Positions 24,697 through 37,411 of a stretch of 64,000 nucleotides of DNA are shown one piece after another. Below the pieces are notes generated by a model, which did no database searches, was not told the DNA's origin, and worked only from the letters and a program-made list of their open reading frames with translations. The DNA is from Fistularia commersonii. Its lineage: Eukaryota > Chordata > Actinopteri > Syngnathiformes > Fistulariidae. The translations under genes were made by a program, and so were the position numbers. Within the stretch, counting starts at the first letter, position 1, and the number at the start of each line of letters is the position of its first letter. Where the stretch lies: the NCBI GenBank assembly GCA_037954325.1, contig JBBMNZ010000021.1:8191616-8255615 (forward strand). Reading direction: 5' to 3'.

Positions 24697-25100
24697 CAGT
24701 GGAATATGGCAGCACTGGAGGATAATGGGTTTCCTGGTAGCTTCATGTTTGATTCTCAAATCTTTGGCAGTCAATTTCGACCTGTGCCTTGCAACCCTGT
24801 TTCCTTGGTTCTGTGATCACACCCCAATATCTTAGATATTTCAAGAATGCTGCATTCCTCTAATAGACTCTTTACAATTTTTGCCTTTTCAGAGTCAGTT
24901 AAACCCCTTTTGGCCCATTTTTCCTGAGAAGAATCTGCCTAATTATGCATGCCTTGATATAGAGTGCTAATCTCCATAGGCCACATCAAACACACATCAC
25001 CAGATCTGCATAAAATCCAATAAGAATTCACGTTTATACAGGTTGGAGTTGGAAATTATGTATGAAATGATGAAATCGCTTAATAATCGTGCACACAGTA
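24697..25100 (-). mobile_element. mariner-like element, truncated copy 2
   Basis: From TATGGCAGCACTGGAGGATA to the terminal repeat GTGCACACAGT it parallels 30062-30545 of the full copy. The opposite end is absent; it abuts or was truncated near the Tc1-like relic just to the left. Confidence 0.75.
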
Positions 25101-28100
25101 AATAGAATGGATGGATGAATAGATGACATCTGCCATGAAATGTTGAATTTTGTATTTATCTGAGGATCTACAAGATACCGGCTATGGGGCTCATCAGAAT
25201 ATTTTCTTTTCAGTTTCTGAGCAGTTCAGTTAAATCCCACTATGTTTTTGAATGGAACTCGTTGTTCAGACTGAGCTTGAAAATTTTCTCAATGTTCATC
25301 AGCCTTTTTTTTTTTTTTTTTTCCCCCAAATGCTTACTCAAAGTGAGGTTAAGTATTTATGCTTGAAATGTTTTTTGAATCATTATTGTATGTATTGTCA
25401 CCAGTTTCATAGTTATTTATAATTCAATCTTACATGTATTTATTAAAATTACAGCTTAATCAAAGCAATACTGCAAGGTCATATTAAGTATGTGAGGCAA
25501 AGCAAAGAACCTTGAAATAAAATCCTTTGCAGAGTCCTGGCTCCCCTTGATCTGCCTCTTCAGCCAAATCCTCCAGGGGAAAAGAATCACAAAAACAAAA
25601 CAATCCGCCTCTTTGATTAAACATTACCTTTTAGAAAAGTATCTTAAGTCTTGTAAATAAAGTTCAAGGATCACAGCAACTTCTTTCAAATGGGACTTAT
25701 GTAGCATAACTACTTAAAATCTAACAAAAAGCAATTTAATTCATTTTTTTTGCTCCTAACTGTTGAATGTCATGGGAGGTCTTTTCAAAATCTCCCCCGG
25801 CTTTTATGAGTTTTTTTTTTATTTTTTTTTTTATAAAATTCTTGTCATGCATCATTCTAAATGTGTGATGAATGAGTGTTTTTCTTTTTTAATTGCCTGC
25901 TGCTTCTTCTTGTGCTCTCCTCAGTTATCAGCAGAGACAACGATGTCCACAGAGGACTGGCAGCTCTGTTGTGCCGGTGCAACCAGCTGCTCAGTTCATC
26001 ATCAGCAGCCCTGGTGTTTTCCCTGGAGCCGATTCCCATCTCCACACCAACGCTGTCACCATCACCTCACACCTACCCTGGTACCGTAGTGACAAGTGCA
26101 GGTATTATTGGCAGAAACTCTATCACATGTGGGCTGTGGTTTGCTGTGTTTCTTGGTTGAAGATAAATGAGTCACCGTCTGTTTCAATCTTACTCACCCA
26201 GGACTTCTAGGTCTTTATCATTTCACAATCCTTTTTTCGTCTTTGTTTAGTTTCAGCCAACTTTCCAGATAAGAAGTGGAAAAAACAAACAAAAAAACAC
26301 TGCCTGGAACTGATCCTTGTTAAATAGCTACTGAAAAGCCTCACAGAACGCTTGTATTTTTGTACACTGTACATAACTGCGCTTATTGTATATGTAAGAC
26401 ATGTCTGAAGACTCACATTTAACTTTAATTGTCTCTGTTAAAATCTTTCAAAAGTAACTCAAGAAAAAAAGATACGATTATTAGTGAATTTGTGTTTTTA
26501 AAAAGCACTTGAGTCAAAAGAGCTTGTTAAAAACTTTATTTCAAAAAAGAAATCACTCTGGCAGGATTTAGATGTGTTGCAGGGATAGCAAAAAACACTC
26601 CAAAAGGACTTAATAGCGTTTTATTCTATTTAAGCATCAGTTAGATATGGACGGGTGCAAAACCCAGTGTTGGATAATAATGATCGCTCAGAAGTCTAAG
26701 GTGTCTTATCTTCATACAGCAGCTCCATCTGGCTAATTTTGTCAATGATCAATAAAAAGGGAACTTTTCTGACAGCTCAGTTGGAGTTGAATGAATCTGT
26801 AACAGGCTAAATAGTTTTAAATCTCTGAAACCACACAGATACATTAACCTACTGTACTTACAATAATATAATACAACATCTGGCGTTGTGGTCTGTGCAA
26901 TGTACAACTATCATGTGTTGTTGGTTCTCGATGATGCAGGAGCTTGGTGCGACACATGTAGCTGTGGAAGAATGCAAAACAGGGAAAATGGAAACTCACG
27001 GGTTGGCCATAAGAGGATTCAAGGCCTAAGAGGATTCATGCTCATGTTGCATAGCAGAGTCACATATCATATGTTTTTTTTTTTTTCAGTCAACACAAAT
27101 GCAATACTTGCATTCCAAGTTTAAAGGGTAGCTTTCAGGAAATAGTCTTGGTTTGCAAGTGGACTGACTCTTGCCTGTTTTCATTTTTATTGATTCACTG
27201 GAATTGTTATTTGAACACACAAAGTGTGATTGCATACAGGACTTGCTTGCCAAATGATGTGAGTCACTGACATTTAATATGAATTAGCTATCCTTCAATT
27301 AAATGAGCTACTTGTTTTTTTTTTACAAATTCCATTGGGGTGAGAGGGGGATTATCATGTCTTGTTTGGTGTTCCTCTGTGCATTTTTACATTGATGAAT
27401 TTAAACACTTTATAAGCCATAATGTGTAGAAACATGCAATAATAATTAAAGGATGAGCGCTCTTTCATAGTAGAATTATGATTTTAAATATACAGCAACC
27501 TTTACCCTTATGGATTGATTAAGTCATTGTTTTGTTTCTTTTTTTTTTTTTAAGACCAATGCAATATAAGTGGTTCAGCTCCAGCCATTTTATCAAACAG
27601 TTGTAGGCTGATCATTAGTGCTTCACTTAGCAGCTCCAAATGAGAAGATCAATAGGTGCTAGAAAAAAGCTTAGTAATACATGAATCTAAGGAAAATCTT
27701 CAGGACAGTTTGCTGATTGACTCTCATTTGGAGCAACAGCACCTGATTGAAGAGTGCTTGAAGTCTGAGACGTCACAGCTACATGGAGGACAACCACTGT
27801 CTTACTGAACCGAAGAGAAACAATCAGAACATTTGTGTGGTAGGTGATTGAGTAGTAAAGAAAGTTGCATAAGTAAAGGTGAGGTCCTGACTTTCTGATG
27901 CCCATTAGCACAGGCATTGTTGCAGCTGCACCAATAGAATCACTTGTCATGATGATAAATTATCCCAAGCTAAAAGTACAATAAGTTTCCTACAGAAAAA
28001 CAGCTGCTTACTGCAGATAGTCCGTGTGATTGGGTTGATTCATACTGTGATGTAATGTTACATGTACTGTTGGCTTGCTGAACACAGTGCCTTTTCTGCT

Positions 28101-29004
28101 ATGAACATCTTCTCATAAACCTTGTTAAATATGGAAAAATCCTGAAGTTATGTTGGCAATGGAAATTTCTAGTCAAGGTTAAACATAAATTTGGTGAAAA
28201 ACTTAACCTGGAGGTTGCTCTTTAAAAATGACAACTGAATTAATGTTTGCTTTTGAGTGAACAAAAGTCAAGCCATGCAACCAAGGTCAACCAGAGACAG
28301 GTAGATGCAGGCCTGTCTCGTTGCATGTGGACACACACTGCAGTGTAGGATGTCTCTAGTGGTTAATGATCCTCCAGCCTTCTTTTCTAAACCAGGAAGT
28401 GAGGTGAGAGCGAAGGACAAAGCAGCATTGGGCCCCAGCAACACAGAGGCAGAGTGGCTTGCCCTGGCAACGCAAAGGCGGTCTGTGCCAGTTTTAGGCC
28501 ACTTCTGTCCTGGGGTTTCTTTGAGCCACAAGAATGTTGAGGGGGAAGATTTGGAAACCTTCCCTCTGCTCAGGATGAATGGCCATCCACCAAACACCCC
28601 TCACCTCCCATCCTCTCAAATCCTTGTTCTGTACACACAGAGGAGAGGCATGAACGTAAATTTGAGCATTCTCCACTTTACCTTTTTTTTTTTTTCTCAA
28701 CGATTACACTATCAGCTGTAAGTGATGCCGAGCATCATTTCATCATCCTCATAACACATTATTACTGACTTATGAATAGCTTTTGAGTCCAAACATACTT
28801 CCAGATTATGCGAGCAGATTTCAAAATTTCAGTACGGTACAACGACGGATCAATCAACCAAGGCGAGCTTACGTTTGATAGCAAAATTTGCAATAACTGG
28901 GACTATCAATGAAACTGATTCATTTTACCAGAATTCACAAAGCATGACATCCTATGTAACTTTTTAGAGTTTAAAAGCCTGTATCATCCTAGCAGCATTA
29001 TAAA
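25101..29004. other. Intergenic DNA
   Basis: AT-rich with T runs at 25303-25322 and 25811-25832. Apart from the exon-like block at 25925-26101 nothing was recognised. 28290-28620 is more GC-rich and unassigned. Confidence 0.6.
25925..26101 (+). other. Orphan exon-like block on the plus strand
   Basis: A very strong acceptor (long pyrimidine tract ending GCTCTCCTCAG, 25924) and a donor GCAG|GTATTA (26102) bound 177 bp of higher G+C than the flanks. Two of three plus frames are open throughout (ISRDNDVHRGLAALLCRCNQ..., and YQQRQRCPQRTGSSVVPVQP...). No family was recognised and no partner exon was found, so it may be an exon of a noncoding RNA or of a gene on the opposite strand to its neighbours. 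Confidence 0.3.
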
Positions 29005-30545
29005 CTATGTGCACAATTAGGCAAGTTGTATTTTTGAGGAATAATCTTCAAAAATACAACTTGCTAGTTGAATCTTGTACAACTACAGTGCTCTGGGTCA
29101 ATCCAAAATGTAAACAAAACCTCAAACCTGAACATTGAAGTCGTAAAAGGGAAGTTTTGGATTTCTCAAGAGAATATCTATCTATCCATCTATCCATCTA
29201 TCTATCTATCCATCTATCCATCTATCTATCTCCATCCATCCATCCATCCATCCAGATTTTCCCATCTCACTTGTTTATTTTACCTGTTAAAGTGAGAATA
29301 ATAAACTATCTCGAATTTACAAATAAACATTTTAAAAATTTTAAAACAAAAAAAAAAAATCCTCAGTGACCAAGACCCTTCTTTCCGATAACCGTCACAA
29401 ACCTTCCATTCACTGAGTCAGTCAGTTTGTTGAATCAACTTTGTGTGCAGCCGCAACCACAGCCTCCCAAACACTGTTCAGAGAGGTGTACTGTTTACCT
29501 TCACTGTAAAGGTCCTGCGTAGGAAGGGCCCCAATGTTCTCATGGGTTTAAGTCAGGTAAAAGAGGGGGAAATGTCATTCGTTTTTCATCGTTGAGGCCT
29601 TTACTGGCCAGCCTTGCAGTTGACTACTTTGATGCATGTGTTGGAGCATTGTCTCGCATAAAAATCAAAGTCTCCTTGAAAGATGCAGACTTTTTCCTGT
29701 GCCACTGCTGAAAGGAAGTGTCTTCTAAAAATTGCAGTAGGTCTGAGAGCTCATCTTGAATAATACCTGGCCATACCTTCACCCCACCTCCACCTTGCTG
29801 GCGTCAGAGTCGAAGTGGAACTCTGTCCGTCACTGATCCAACCACGGGCCAATCCATCTGGTCCGTCAAGAGTCACTCTCATGTCATCAGTCCAAAAACA
29901 TTTGAAAAATCTGTCTTCAGATACTTCTTGTCCCATTCTTGATGTTTCAGATTAAATGTCTTGTTCATAGGTAGTTGGTTTTCAGCCTTTCTTACCTTGG
30001 CCATGTCTCTGAGAACTGAACAACTCATACTTCTTGACTCTCCAGGTCGGTTGTAGTAGTGAAATATGGCAGCACTGGAGGATAATTGGTTCCTGGTTGC
30101 TTCATGTTTGATTCTTCTCGAATCTTTGGCAGTTAATGTGCGTCTTTTCTTCTTGACACATTTCTCGCAACCCTGTTGACCACTGCCTTTGCTTGCAGTA
30201 AAATTTTTGTGTGCAGTGACTACGCCCTAATACTTGAAAGTTCAAGAGTGCTTCATCCCTCTGAAATACTTTTTATGATTTTTGGCTTTTTAGAGCCAGA
30301 GTTCAATCTCTTTTTTTGTTTTTAAGCCCATTTTTCCTGGGGAGAAGAAACTGCTTAATAATTATGCATGCCTTGATATAGGGTGTTGCTCTCCTTAGGT
30401 CATACCCTCCTTGTTACACAAATACAAATCAATGGATATGCATTAAATCCAATAAGCATTCAAGTTTCTACAGCTTGGATTTAGAAATTATGGATAAAAT
30501 TATTATATGTTCAAAATAATCACTTGCCTAATTGTGCAAACAGTG
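29005..30545 (-). mobile_element. mariner-like element, longest copy (3)
   Basis: About 1.54 kb between ends CTATGTGCACAATTAGGCAA and, reversed, CACTGTTTGCACAATTAGGC. It has the size of a complete mariner. The transposase on the minus strand is broken into short frames (for instance 29751-29936), so it is inactive. A TCTA/TCCA microsatellite (29175-29254) has expanded near the left end. Clear TA duplication is not preserved on the right. Confidence 0.8.
29175..29254. repeat. TCTA/TCCA tetranucleotide repeat
   Basis: Mixed TATC, CATC and TCCA units embedded in the mariner copy at 29005. Confidence 0.9.
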
Positions 30546-31969
30546 CAGTCTCTAAATTAGACTTAGTGAGCGCCATCTATATCCTGAATGTCATTAGTTA
30601 GTCAGCAGTACCAAAACTTGGCCAAAAGTCTACATCATGTGAATAAAGAATGCCTTCGTACCCAACACCGTGAACTGTACTTATATGAACTCTGTTAATA
30701 ACTAGACAGATGCATGAATGAAGACTCACAAGGAAGGTATTTTGGAGTCCAAACTATATTTACAAATGACACTTGACCACTTGCAGTCAGGTAAACCTGT
30801 ATGAGGAGCAAATATAGGTGTAACTTATTGACAAAGATTTAATGTGGACACAAAACACCTGCAATGGAAACTGCGTTTCTACAATTTGTAGAATCTCACA
30901 GAACTTTCAAAGGTATTATACTTTTTTTTTTTTTTTTTTTAATAAATGTTAAGTTCTATTTTAGATTTAATCAAAAATTGCATGCTAATACAGATATTGC
31001 TATATCTTGCAGAGTATGAGTTGGAGGGGACCTTGAATTATTATTATTTTTATTACAGAATCTATAAAAAATGTGCAAATATAGTTCTCTATTATTCTTT
31101 TCTCCACTGCCTTCTGATGATTGAGTTAATACAAATCACATTTCAATTAAACAACACCACAGTGGCCTATTCTACTTAAATTACATAACCTTTCTTGACA
31201 TAATTTGTAAACATACGTGTATATCCAAGTCTTGCGACATGGAACGTAACCGCAAATACGTTACCGTTTGTAGACAGCAAAAGAAATGAATGATTCACCA
31301 CTTTCACAGTTATGCATGTACTGCATTTCCTCTGCCATCTCTCATGTGTGACTATACAATAATCCTCCATGTATAGTGTACGTTGTCCTGTTACCATTAT
31401 GAGCAGGGACAGTAAGGAAAAAAAAAACATGGGGGCTCAAAGAGTTGCTGATCTTGCATCTTGTGTGCCAAAGAAAAATCTTTGCTAAAAGCCTAAAAAG
31501 TTAACTTCCCTGTGTAAGTAAATACTGTATGAGCAACTGCGTTTGAGCATCTGCAATGACTGAGGAGTAACTTCCTGCAGGCAGCACATAACTCAGCCAT
31601 TAAACAAAATGAAAATTATTTACCACATTGTGGAGAGATTTTAAATTGATGAATGGGGGAAAAGGTTTTTTTTTTTTTTTTTTTTGAGGCGTTGTAGCAT
31701 GTAGAAATATAAAACCATTCACACTCTCATTCATACTTGCTGACAATTTTAGAGTCCTTAGTTCACCAACAGAAAGTTTTTGAACTGTGGGAGGAACCAA
31801 ATGACCCTGAAGAGAAACTACTCAGGCTGTGGGAGAATATTCTTATTTCATACAAAAAAAAAAAAAAACAGGGTTAACCACTGCTTTAATGTGTTTCCTT
31901 TGTTTTTGTCTTTGTATTTCCTCCTTTTTTCCTTGTGACACAACATTACAGATGCTTTGAATAAACAGT

Positions 31970-32020
31970 CTATTTTTGAGCACTCACATTGAAGCATTTT
32001 GCTTCCAAAGCCGCATTGGA
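31970..32020 (-). CDS. klhdc8a: Weak candidate for the last coding exon of klhdc8a
   Basis: On the minus strand an acceptor (GTCTGTGTGCGCAG) is followed in phase 0 by SNAALEAKCFNVSAQK and a TAG stop; an ATTAAA poly(A)-type signal lies about 80 nt downstream (31885-31890). The S-N-A..EA..C..VS pattern faintly resembles the SDAVEALCVSDS tail of KLHDC8A, but the conserved Gly after VNQ is absent. No better candidate was found between 25000 and 39855. Confidence 0.25.
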   Translation of the reverse strand, partial: SNAALEAKCFNVSAQK

Positions 32021-35000
32021 CTGCGCACACAGACATACTTAAACATGTTATGTAACTTGAAACCTTTGGGTTCAAAAAAAAAAATGACCTGTTTGCAGAC
32101 AACCTGAGCAAATGGCAATTATTCACATCACTGGCGTGATACAACCCACTCTGTTGAATTACCATAAGTGTGATTGACAAGAAAAGACCTTTAGAATAGA
32201 CCTTGGGACCAATAATATAAATCAATGTTAAGTGTTTTTAAGAAAACCAACATCAAAGCACTTTGTTATGGATGACATTACTGACATGACCCGTCACTGA
32301 AGTAACACTAGCAGTTTAGAAATATGACAGCATGATGAGAAAAATGAATGAAATTATACTATTGGTGTAAAACTGAGAGCCTGCTGAGCTGGACGGACTC
32401 TACAAGCACACAGTTCTGCTCTGATAAATAACCACTGTTTGCCTCTGTTCAGCTGGGTGACACACACGACAGTGTTTTTTTTTCATATGGAACAGGGTTT
32501 AGCCAGGAAGAGGCGTCGATAGTTTGGTTCCAGATGCCACATTGCTGTAGTAAGGAGGATCACATCCTACGTTCCATGTTCACTTCCCGTTTCCTTTAGT
32601 GACCGGGTTGTTGAGCTGTGTCTCCTTGAAATACAATTATATGTTATCTGTTATCGAAACAAGTCCATCAAGCAGCTCATTTTGTGGTCTGACGAGAGGG
32701 CTTTAAATGTAAATGACCATCACATCAGCGCCACCAGCAACATTCTGCATGCCAAAAAAATTGTTTTAACTTCAAATTTTGCTTCTTTCTCTGCAACGTT
32801 GGCCACAACCAGTAGCATTCAGAAACATGGAAAACAGCAGAAGGTAGTCATGTATTATAGTTCTGCAGATTTTTACACATGTGTAATACAATTGGGAGGA
32901 CATGCATGCAGTTATTGTCATGGATATTGATTTGGACAGGTATTTGTTAAAGTCAGTGGAAACCAAGATAGAAGCTCTTAGTCAAAGAAGTCTAGGTCAA
33001 AGTGATCAACCCCTCTAAATCGAAATATTGAATTTAACAGGCTTGGCCACAACATGTGATTTTTCATTCCAAATCAAACATCATGATGTACTGTAAATTA
33101 AGAAATGGCTTCTGAATCTACCAGGTTGTTAAAAATATCAGTAATAGCTTTTTGGTTTGGTATATATGCAAAATGAAAGTGTTTTTTTTTTTTTTTAATT
33201 TTTTTTTTTACACATGTAATGACCAAATAGAGACACTTTTTAGACAGGTTCTTCACAAGTTTTTCCTTTCACTTCCATGCCATTCTATCAAGTAAGCTTA
33301 ATTTAAACAGTTTTTATGGAAACTAAACTGTCAACCCACAATAATACTTTGATACGTACCTTCGAATCACGTATTGCTATCCTAAATTATGGGTAGTCCT
33401 ATTACACACACACACACCATGCTGGCTATATTTGTGATAATTGTATATCCCTACTAGAAGCCTCCATTATATGGTTAAGTCAGTGGGAGTTCATCAATAG
33501 TACCATGCAAGTATTCACTGCCATCTACTGACAAAAAACAGTAATTTGCAGGCTACAGATTTCTTTAATCGATTTGGATGTGTGAGATATCTTCTACAGG
33601 AAAGTCGAGCACCCAGTGATGGATAATGTTGCAGGATCATTCTCTCGAGTCACGAACAAAACAAATCTGCAATGTCACAACCTGAGTGAAATGTAAACTA
33701 TTATTAATGCACATGTTGCACAAACAAAACCGACAAAAGAATTGTATTGCTGCAGGAATAAAATCTACAGGACTATTTTCTTTGCCTACAGTCTGTTAAT
33801 ATCAAATAAATTCTTTCCTCATTTGATACACCATTTCTGTCATATCTAATATAATTTTCTTTGATCATACACGTGTAATGTTGGTTAGCAACAATAGTGA
33901 AAGTTCAGCATTCACAGTGAAACTGCTACAACTACTATAAAATGTTGTTGATGGTAATACAACAATTTGTTCAAAGTACAGTTTCTTAGCCATACATTAC
34001 CTCGTAATATGGTCACATTATGAACAAAACTCATGTGGAAATCCACTAGTCTACATTTAAAATGCAAACATTTTTGTAAGCTGTTCACAAAAAAAAAAAA
34101 AATGCACACTAAGAACATGGTATGTTCCAGAAAACGTAGTAAATCCTCCATAGATCACCTGTCTACAATTCAAGACATGAAATCTATCAAAGGGGTCTTC
34201 ATTCAAAGTCCACCCTGAAAAGGACATAAACTTGGTGTAGAGAGAGCCAGCTCCTCCATGTGCTTCTGTTTTTGCCTCTGAGTAGGTCGCAGTGTCAATG
34301 GGATCCAGCAGGATGCAGTATCACCTGTTACATTACCATCATGTAAAGCCTGGATGCAGTCAAAAGAAACCTCCCAGTGTTTCCAATGTTTCCAACCATT
34401 GCAACCAGGTCTTTTTTGAAGGACGGCTGGATAGATGAGAGGAATTCATGGGACATCAATCGCTACAGATACTCTTCCTCTTTTACATAAAGGATCTCAT
34501 GGGCAGAGCTAGGGACCTGCCAACCAGAAGCAGAGACATTGTGAAAAGATACATTAATATTTAAGTATTATTCAATTTTGACACCTACACAAATAAAGTA
34601 AAACTCTCCTGACCAGACTTTATTTAGCAGGTGATAAATGAGGGTTTAAAACTTGTCATACCAGGGCTAAGCTATCCACATAATATCCTCTTTAACTGTT
34701 GGAAATTCACATAAATTTAACATTATAATGACCAACTTAAGTCCTAAAATCAATCAACTCAAAAAGTTCATAGAAAAAAAATTAGATACAATTTTCTTGT
34801 TTAAAAGAAAACTTCTTTGACAAACATTCTGTGGTTTGGTTTTCCTTACTTCTTTCTATTCTCTAGTTAAAATGTCCAAATTATGAATTTGGATGCAGCC
34901 GGATACCTGCATTCTACAGAATGTCCACTAGAGGGCAGTGTTCCGCCATTCTCAGACATGGCTGTTTGGTGCAGCCATAAAACTTGCTTTTCCTCAGCTT

Positions 35001-37364
35001 TGCTCCTGTTTTTCCATGGCTGACACTGTCACTGGATATTAAAGGCCCTAAGATGATATTTTTTGTCGACGGATTTCTGTAGAACTGCTACCATTTTTGA
35101 AAGATTTGTCTATTTCTTCTCACTATCTGTTTTCACGTGGTGCACAAAATAAATGAGAAAAACAATACCTTATTTTGTAATGGTGCAACAGATGAACATT
35201 ACAATAGTTAAGATTTTCAGCAAGTAGTGATTCACGGCTCGGTGCCGAATTACAATTTGTTTTATTTCTTTTAATATATTTTACACACCTGGAGAGGATG
35301 TACTCAGATTATGTGCTATATAGGTTGTAGAAAAAGTAATCTAAAAGAAATCAATACCATGTGTGCGTGTGTGACTGTTTACAGTATTTTTGTTTTATTT
35401 GGTTTACTCTAAATATGTCTGTCATGATATTTTCATATGACTTTTCATATTAGCTTGACACTGTAGAAGGTTGAGGATTCTGATAGATCCCTCCCGATAG
35501 AACGGTAAATTATATCAATTCACATGCATGAATCACAGCCATATTGGTAAATTCACAGTTATTTATGTTCTCTTATTTGTCTAATTAGACACGCAGACAT
35601 TCTTTATGTTTGTGTGAGCTGACCTTTATGTTCTCTTCAGTAACCGCACAAGCTTTTCTTTTCAGAATGGAGTGAGTAAAGTTTTGCATAATAGCGCTTT
35701 ACATGGAAACATGAATACAGACAATTAAGAGTAAAACAGGAAAGGATGAAATCACAGCAGCAACAAATAACCACAAAGGCACAGCATGAAGTACATCATG
35801 TGAGTAGCAATGAACCTTGTTGAGGAAGGTTAGCCAAACACCTGTCAAAATTAAAAGTCTTCCAGGTGCTCCTTAAAGCCTTCGGGGGGCAGCAAGACAG
35901 GAGGGTGTCTGTGACATTGCAGCCGCAGAAAAGTGTGACTGTTTTTGGTTTTGGAATTACTTTCGTGCCAGTTGTAATTTACTGGAAGTCTTAAGAATTC
36001 TCTCAGGGGTGGCAATGCGTAGCTTTAGTGGTTATAACCAGTATTTCAAAAATTATCAGCTGCGACCAGCTGCATTCTGTGCAGGTTGGAGACAATAAAA
36101 ACAGGACTTGTTTATATGTATATAAGAACTTACAAGAGAAAGCAAGGCATATTTAAAGCATGAATAACCATATCTATTTAACCCTCAGTTACAACAGTAA
36201 TCCATTCAGCAATATTTCTTAATTGAAAGACACATGATCACGTACTATAAGTTTCAAGAAGAATTCATGTCACATGACAGGGATTGTTAAACTACTGCTT
36301 ACCTTTCAGGACCTTTCATGTTTTGATAACTGCATGTTGTGGCCACTGTCTACAGGTAATTTTTAAGAGGGATCATAAAGTCTTCAGTCTAAAAAAATCT
36401 GAAAATATTACATATGTAAAGCCTGATTGTTTATGCCTAAACTTAAACTTCTACTTAGGTGTTTACTGAGTGATTCTATTGTTCTTACACTGACTTACAG
36501 TTGTTAAAATATATTACTCCCATCTATTAAACAGAAACAAAAACCTGCAAGAATAAATCTTTGACATTTTTGGACTCAATTTGAGATAAGTATGTATGTA
36601 TATTCCAAAAGTGGAGAGCTTAAGATGAATTCTTAAGTGTCGTCTTTGGTGTTTGAAGCATCTTAAATCCCTTTGATTAACTGTTTTCATCTCTTGCTCT
36701 TTTCATTCAACTTCACAGATCAATATTAGATGTAAATTATCCAATGACTTAGTTGTATCTATATTTACACCACAACTGAAACTGCTTAAATCATTTATAC
36801 CTGCTTGGTGTTGGTCTGGGCATCAGTGCAAGGTTATCTGATGTAACTATTTGACTCAGTTGCTGATGACAGCTGGTACTGGTGTAGTGTTGATTTTAAG
36901 ATGTGTTGTTGACTAATGAATGAAAATCAAAAATCTCGCAATGATCCAAACATAATCATCCACACACTGTGACATTTTGACATCTTTGGCATTTACACTT
37001 TTTTTTTTTTTCATTTTATGACATTCATATGTCACCTTGAATGCATGCATAAAGCCTATCTTACTTTTGTCGGTGCATTAAAAGTCTTTGTACTTTTGGA
37101 GAGTATTGCAATCCTCATCAGAATAATGAGCTGCATCTAAATGTAGTCAGATTTGTAACCACTACCAGTTGCAGTCGTTTAGAGAATTAATGTATCAAAG
37201 GCTGCCAACATACCTTTTTTGTTTAAATTGTTCTCTAAATGACTTTGCTTGTTAAAGGCATGTATCTGCATCACTAAAGTTCTGCTGCTGCTGCTGCTTT
37301 TTCTCCTACAGGTGTGAGAGCTTTGACTGCAGTGCTGACACTGCAGATATATGGCATTAATGGC

Positions 37365-37411
<47 letters not shown>

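Noticed and set aside
28305..28721. 138-codon plus-strand frame in a locally GC-richer patch.
   Set aside because: No splice context, no recognised domain, and it overlaps an equally long minus frame; probably chance or an unassigned conserved noncoding patch.
29068..29369. Tyr/Leu/Ser/Ile/Pro repeat frames.
   Set aside because: Microsatellite translation inside the mariner copy.
37274..37345. Minus-strand AVKAL-containing frame as the last exon of klhdc8a.
   Set aside because: The text ...STAVKALTPVGEK resembles the AVEAL tail, but the only usable acceptor leaves phase 2 while the donor at 39856 is phase 0, and the frame runs into a low-complexity Ala run.
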